A DNA stretch of 17,783 bases from an uncultured Nitrospira sp. (GTDB lineage: Bacteria > Nitrospirota > Nitrospiria > Nitrospirales > UBA8639). Below, piece after piece: positions 14,547-17,783 of the stretch. The stretch spans positions 17,598-35,380 of the forward strand of contig CABVRQ010000040.1 of assembly GCA_902500695.1 (NCBI GenBank), in the 5' to 3' direction. The notes under the pieces were generated by a model. The model was given only the letters and a program-made list of their open reading frames with translations. It ran no database searches and had not been told where the DNA came from. The position numbers were made by a program, and so were the translations under genes. How positions within the stretch are numbered: the stretch's first letter is position 1; every line of letters begins with the position of its first letter.

Positions 14547-15227
14547 ATGAAGGTTGCCCTCTGCCTCCAGCATGTCTTGTTTGAAGGCCCTGGTGTATTT
14601 CGTCGGGCTCTCGAAACTCGCGGGTATACTGTCAGAAATGTTGTTGTGCCTGCTGAAGGATTGCCTGCAGATTCAGGGGATTTTCTCCTCATCATGGGAG
14701 GCCCGATGTCCGTTAATGATAGTGATCCGTGGGTTGAGGCCGAACTTCAATTTGTCAAAATGGCTCTAGCGCGGGAAATTCCTATTCTGGGCATTTGTTT
14801 CGGAGCGCAGTTGCTGGCTAAAGCATTGGGTGGTTCGGTGGCACCGGGGCCGAAGTTTGAACTTGGCATGGGCGCCGTGTCTCTCACCGACATGGGAAAG
14901 ATCGATCCCATCTTGAGTGCCATGCCCCAGGACTTTCTCGTGTTTCAATGGCATGGAGAAGGGATCACTCTTCCGCCTGGAAGCGCGCATCTGGTGACTT
15001 CCGCTGATTTTCCAGTTCAGGCATTCCGGATGGCGGATCGTACCTATGGCCTCCTGTTTCATCTCGAATTGGAGGAAGCGGACATGGGAGCCTTATGCCG
15101 TGAATGTCCTCAAGATCTTCAACGCGGTGGGATGACACCGGAGTCAATCCAAGCCAGGTCGCGACCTCACCTACCCGGGCTTCATCAATTGGCTGATCGC
15201 TTCATTGACCATTTGATTCGGACATGA
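14547..15227 (+). CDS. Class I glutamine amidotransferase (GuaA N-domain-like), stand-alone
   Basis: 226 residues from the ATG at 14547. The nucleophile elbow is GICFGAQLLAKALGG with C84; the triad is completed by H172 and E174 in LLFHLELEE. The oxyanion strand is LIMGGPMSVND (48-58). Stand-alone domains of this type (YfeJ-like) hydrolyse glutamine or act on related gamma-glutamyl compounds, but their substrate is usually unknown. It is not PabA or TrpG, despite pabB being in the window: the Cys and His motifs and the N-terminus (MKVALCLQHVLFEGPG) belong to the GMP-synthase-like branch. The start lacks a ribosome-binding site; a GTG at 14487 would add 20 unlikely residues. It follows the methyltransferase gene by 145 nt. 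Confidence 0.85.
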   Translation: MKVALCLQHVLFEGPGVFRRALETRGYTVRNVVVPAEGLPADSGDFLLIMGGPMSVNDSDPWVEAELQFVKMALAREIPILGICFGAQLLAKALGGSVAPGPKFELGMGAVSLTDMGKIDPILSAMPQDFLVFQWHGEGITLPPGSAHLVTSADFPVQAFRMADRTYGLLFHLELEEADMGALCRECPQDLQRGGMTPESIQARSRPHLPGLHQLADRFIDHLIRT

Positions 15228-15287
15228 TGCCTCCTGCCTTTTGATTTATATTCCCATTTCCCGATTCGAAATGATTCTTTCCTGGAC

Positions 15288-15328
15288 GGTACCGTAACGG
15301 GTTCCATCTTTGGTACCGTAGTGAGTTC
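15288..15328. repeat. Two imperfect direct repeats starting GGTACCGTA
   Basis: Copy one at 15288-15304 (GGTACCGTAACGGGTTC) and copy two at 15312-15328 (GGTACCGTAGTGAGTTC) share 14 of 17 positions and start 24 nt apart. The first contains a 10-bp palindrome, ACGGTACCGT. They could be tandem operator sites or the edge of an older repeat. No function is assigned. Confidence 0.45.
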
Positions 15329-15354
15329 ATATTCACCGGTTTCTGGAAGGGAAT

Positions 15355-15522
15355 GTTGAAAAAGTCCGTCAGCGCGTACCCTGCATTCGCCGGAGCGGCT
15401 TCGCGCAGGCAGGTCGGCCCTTTGTCGTGCTCACGTACTCGCTCGTACGCTCCGCTCGCCAAAGCGCCTGCGGCCTTTCCTTCGAGAAGTCTCAGGATAA
15501 GACTGGACGGGCCTTTTTGAAC
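15355..15522. repeat. MITE-like intergenic element with imperfect terminal inverted repeats
   Basis: The left end GTTGAAAAAGTCCGTC (15355-15370) and the complement of the right end, GTTCAAAAAGGCCCGTC (15522-15506), align with one gap and few mismatches. The interior is GC-rich compared with its flanks and has further complementary arms: CGCAGGC/GCCTGCG (15404-15410 with 15466-15472), CGGAGCG/CGCTCCG (15391-15397 with 15448-15454) and a local hairpin CGTAC/GTACG (15434-15449). It has no coding capacity for a transposase and no clear target-site duplication. Size and ends suggest a non-autonomous element or a REP-like unit; copy number in the genome is unknown from this window. Confidence 0.55.
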
Positions 15523-15623
15523 TCTCCCTCATTGCTTTAGATTGTCATTACATAAAAATGGCAAGATGAAAAATTAGTGAAAATCTGAATTATTCAACAG
15601 TGCCTGTAAAGGAGAACGAATTC

Positions 15624-16799
15624 ATGGCAGGGTTTCCTATTCAATATGCAGAAAGAATCCGCACGCTTCCCCCCTATTTATTCGCCGCTATCGATGATAT
15701 GAAGCGCAAGGCCATCGAGCGGGGCATGGATATCATCAATTTAGGTATTGGTGATCCTGATTTGCCGACACCCGAACCGATCATTGAAGCATTGCGACGT
15801 GCCGCAGGAAATCCCAAGCACCATCAGTACCCGTCGTATGATGGCATGTTGTCATTTCGGACTGCGGTGGCTGATTGGTATCAACGTCGGTTTGGCGTGA
15901 CCTTGGATCCCAAAACAGAAGTGGTGACATTGATCGGGTCGAAAGAAGGGATCGGCCATGTTCCGTTAGCCTTTATCGACCCGGGAGATATCGTGTTGGT
16001 TCCCAGTCCAGGATATCCGGTGTACCCGGTTGCTACCAGTTTTGCCGGGGGGATTGCTTACCCCATGCCATTGACGAAAGAGAATGGGTTCTTGCCGGAT
16101 CTGTCTGCCATTCCCAAGGATATTGCCCGAAAAGCCAAGATGATGTTTCTCAACTCTCCGAATAATCCTACGTCGGTGGTGGCCAGTAAAGAATTTTTCA
16201 AGAAGGTGGTGGAGTTTGCGCAAGAGCACCACATTATTGTTTGCCATGACGCCGCCTATTCCGAAATTTATTATGACGGCAAACGGCCAGCGAGCTTTTT
16301 AGAAGCCGCGGGGGCAACAGACGTGGGGGTGGAATTCCACTCGCTGTCAAAAACGTACAATATGACTGGCTGGCGCATCGGGTTCGCCGTTGGGCGAAAA
16401 GAAGTCATCGCCGGTCTTGGGAAAGTTAAAACTAATATTGATTCCGGTGTGTTTCAAGCGATCCAGGAAGCAGGCATTACGGCATTGCAACTAGATGATT
16501 CGGTGACAGAAGGTTTACGAACGATTTATCAAGAACGGCGGGATGTCCTGGTGCCAGGCTTGAAAACAATGGGTTTGGAACTGGATTCGCCTCCGGCGGC
16601 GTTTTACGTCTGGATCGGTGTGCCGAAGGGATTTACCTCGGCGTCTTTCACGGCGCATCTCATTGAGAAAGCGGGAATTGTGACGACCCCTGGCAATGGG
16701 TTTGGCGATCCCGGAGAAGGCTATATCCGGATGACAGTCACGACGACAAAAGATAAATTGGCAGAAGCGGTGGAACGCATGAAAAAAATCGGCTGGTAG
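15624..16799 (+). CDS. dapL: LL-diaminopimelate aminotransferase (DapL)
   Basis: 391 residues of fold-type I class I/II PLP aminotransferase. DapL converts tetrahydrodipicolinate directly to LL-diaminopimelate for lysine and peptidoglycan, bypassing the succinylase or acetylase steps. Visible motifs: NLGIGDPDLPTP (39-50), the loop YPSYDGMLSFR (69-79), SKEGIGHVPLAF (106-117), SPNNPT (178-183), HDAAYSEIYY (208-217) and the PLP Lys K243 in SLSKTYNMTGWRIGF. The GDPDLPTP and SYDG features favour DapL over aspartate aminotransferase. The ATG at 15624 is chosen since AAAGGAG lies 9 nt upstream; a GTG at 15600 would place that ribosome-binding site inside the gene. folK follows after 37 nt. Some DapL-type sequences have broader aminotransferase activity, so substrate is inferred. 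Confidence 0.88.
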   Translation: MAGFPIQYAERIRTLPPYLFAAIDDMKRKAIERGMDIINLGIGDPDLPTPEPIIEALRRAAGNPKHHQYPSYDGMLSFRTAVADWYQRRFGVTLDPKTEVVTLIGSKEGIGHVPLAFIDPGDIVLVPSPGYPVYPVATSFAGGIAYPMPLTKENGFLPDLSAIPKDIARKAKMMFLNSPNNPTSVVASKEFFKKVVEFAQEHHIIVCHDAAYSEIYYDGKRPASFLEAAGATDVGVEFHSLSKTYNMTGWRIGFAVGRKEVIAGLGKVKTNIDSGVFQAIQEAGITALQLDDSVTEGLRTIYQERRDVLVPGLKTMGLELDSPPAAFYVWIGVPKGFTSASFTAHLIEKAGIVTTPGNGFGDPGEGYIRMTVTTTKDKLAEAVERMKKIGW

Positions 16800-16836
16800 A
16801 TCATTATTCATTTTTGCGTCTCTGTGAAAAAACGAA

Positions 16837-17391
16837 ATGGCTCAAGAAATCGTGTTTGTCGGTTTTGGCTCCAACGTCGGAGATCGCCAGGAATTGTGTG
16901 ACCGGGCTGTGGCTTTGATGAACCTGCTCCCTCGTTCTTGTGTCACCGGGGTATCCTCCTATTTTGAATCTGAACCCATCGATCCTCAGGGAATCTTGGG
17001 ATCTACCTGGTTTTATAATGGTGTGGTGAAGTTGGAGACCTCACTCAGTTCTCAACGACTGTTGGACATCCTGCAAGAGACCGAACGAGCGTTGGGTCGT
17101 AATGAAGACAACCGGTGCGGCCCCCGCACGATGGATTTTGATATTATATTTTTTGGCCAACAGGTGATTGAGCAGCCAGGACTCACTATTCCTCATCCAC
17201 GTCTTCATCAACGACGATTTGTCCTGGAACCGCTTGTGGAATTAGATCCTGATTGGAATCATCCCGTGTTTCACCGTTCGGTGAAAGAATTGCTGGAATC
17301 TCTTGCAGATACCAGTGTGGTCAACAAGTTGGATGTGATACCGGGGGCGAAGTATGGTTCCCGGCCGGCCTGCTCGGGGCCTTCAGCCTGA
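16837..17391 (+). CDS. folK: 6-hydroxymethyl-7,8-dihydropterin pyrophosphokinase (FolK)
   Basis: 184 residues, slightly longer than the usual 160 or so because of a C-terminal tail. It transfers pyrophosphate from ATP to the pterin before dihydropteroate formation. Motifs: GFGSNVGDR (9-17), YFESEPID (42-49), WFYNGVVKLET (58-68), LGRNEDNRCGPRTMDFDIIFFG (86-107, with Mg2+ ligands D100 and D102) and LTIPHPRLHQRRFVLEPL (116-133). The ribosome-binding site is weak. panC starts 3 nt after its stop, so folK and panC are almost certainly cotranscribed, probably with dapL upstream. PabB and the class IV aminotransferase earlier in the window supply the other folate branch. Confidence 0.95.
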   Translation: MAQEIVFVGFGSNVGDRQELCDRAVALMNLLPRSCVTGVSSYFESEPIDPQGILGSTWFYNGVVKLETSLSSQRLLDILQETERALGRNEDNRCGPRTMDFDIIFFGQQVIEQPGLTIPHPRLHQRRFVLEPLVELDPDWNHPVFHRSVKELLESLADTSVVNKLDVIPGAKYGSRPACSGPSA

Positions 17392-17394
17392 TCT

Positions 17395-17783
17395 ATGCGC
17401 GTCATCCATTCTGTTCGAAATCTGCATAGCTGGAGAAACAAGCAGGAGTTGTTGGAAGGCCCGATTGGGTTTGTCCCGACGATGGGCGCCTTGCATGACG
17501 GCCACCTGTCGTTAATACAACGGGCCCGGAAGCACTGTAGGACCGTCGTCGTCAGTGTTTTTGTGAATCCGCTCCAGTTTGGAGAGGCTGAAGATTTAGG
17601 CCGCTATCCTCGGAGTTTTCACGCCGATCGGCGCTTGTGTCAGGAGGCGGGTGTCGATCTCCTCTTTGCTCCTCCTCCGGAAGAATTCTATCCAGCAAAT
17701 TTTCAAACAACCGTGACGGTAAATCGTCTCACGCAACGCTGGGAGGGGGAAGCACGACCCACCCACTTTCAAGGGGTCACGAC
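17395..17783 (+). CDS. panC: Pantothenate synthetase (PanC), 5' part
   Basis: The first 129 codons of a gene that runs off the right edge. It ligates pantoate to beta-alanine using ATP, the last step of pantothenate synthesis. Visible: GFVPTMGALHDGHLSLI (25-41), which includes the HIGH-type ATP motif HDGH, then VVVSVFVNPLQFG, RYPRSFHADRRLCQEAGVDL, APPPEEFYP and RPTHFQGVT. The ATG at 17395 follows the folK stop by 3 nt, implying translational coupling. The C-terminal half, including the KMSKS-like region, is not in the window. Confidence 0.95.
   Translation, partial: MRVIHSVRNLHSWRNKQELLEGPIGFVPTMGALHDGHLSLIQRARKHCRTVVVSVFVNPLQFGEAEDLGRYPRSFHADRRLCQEAGVDLLFAPPPEEFYPANFQTTVTVNRLTQRWEGEARPTHFQGVT

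Larger units (their letters stand above)
15228..15623. other. Intergenic region between the amidotransferase gene and dapL
   Basis: About 400 nt with no supportable gene. It holds a pair of imperfect direct repeats (15288-15304 and 15312-15328), the MITE-like element at 15355-15522, and an AT-rich stretch (15523-15610) that should carry the dapL promoter. TTGTCA at 15542-15547 is a possible -35, but no good -10 lies at 16-18 nt. Confidence 0.6.

Noticed and set aside
14547..15227. PabA or TrpG annotation for the amidotransferase
   Set aside because: The N-terminus and the FHLELE active-site segment match the stand-alone GMP-synthase-like branch, and pabB is 7.5 kb away.
15600..15623. GTG start for dapL at 15600
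   Set aside because: The AAAGGAG ribosome-binding site would then be inside the gene; it fits the ATG at 15624.
1..17783. tRNA, rRNA, CRISPR array, prophage, defence system or toxin-antitoxin pair
   Set aside because: No cloverleaf, rRNA segment, regularly spaced repeat, integrase, transposase, nuclease or toxin-like small gene pair was found on either strand.

Overview
This window reads as ordinary chromosome from a free-living Gram-negative-type bacterium. The best guess is the phylum Nitrospirota, in a moderate-GC, Nitrospira-like lineage. That placement is inference from gene content and protein character: a DapL-route lysine/peptidoglycan enzyme, a bS22/mS38-type micro-protein, a PmtA-type phospholipid methyltransferase and a stand-alone Fo cluster. 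No rRNA or other decisive marker is present. There is no phage, plasmid, CRISPR array, tRNA or complete insertion sequence. Coding density is high and nearly every recognisable gene is housekeeping.

Layout from left to right. (1) The 5' end of a coiled-coil protein gene (minus strand) has a good promoter and faces a 0.7 kb AT-rich intergenic region. (2) rlmN and larE are overlapping plus-strand genes that end at a strong bidirectional terminator. (3) A minus-strand Fo ATP synthase operon (atpI-like, a, c, b) carries no F1 genes. (4) A plus-strand run encodes an exported protein of unknown function, then pabB and a pabC/ilvE-type aminotransferase. (5) nadB and a small lipoprotein gene lie on the minus strand, with nadB ending 3 nt from the aminotransferase gene. 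(6) Two very small plus-strand genes follow: a 31-residue, extremely basic bS22/AURKAIP1-like protein and a 73-residue conserved-looking unknown. They are followed by an MsbA-type ABC exporter. (7) A divergent pair, an exported unknown protein and a PmtA-like methyltransferase, has recognisable promoters on both strands. (8) A class I glutamine amidotransferase precedes a 0.4 kb intergenic region holding a MITE-like element of about 168 bp with imperfect terminal inverted repeats. (9) dapL, folK and the start of panC run off the right edge.

Functional links: pabB and the class IV aminotransferase probably make p-aminobenzoate, and folK uses the pterin branch of the same folate pathway. panC (pantothenate), nadB (NAD) and dapL (diaminopimelate) are further biosynthetic steps. 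The Fo genes supply the proton channel of ATP synthase; the F1 part must be encoded elsewhere.

I found no convincing new multi-gene system. The items most worth a second look are the micro-gene at 10365-10460, a 12-bp inverted repeat that brackets the start of the next gene, the MITE-like element at 15355-15522, the Ala in place of the PabB active-site Lys, and the structured intergenic regions at 580-690 and 13538-13732.
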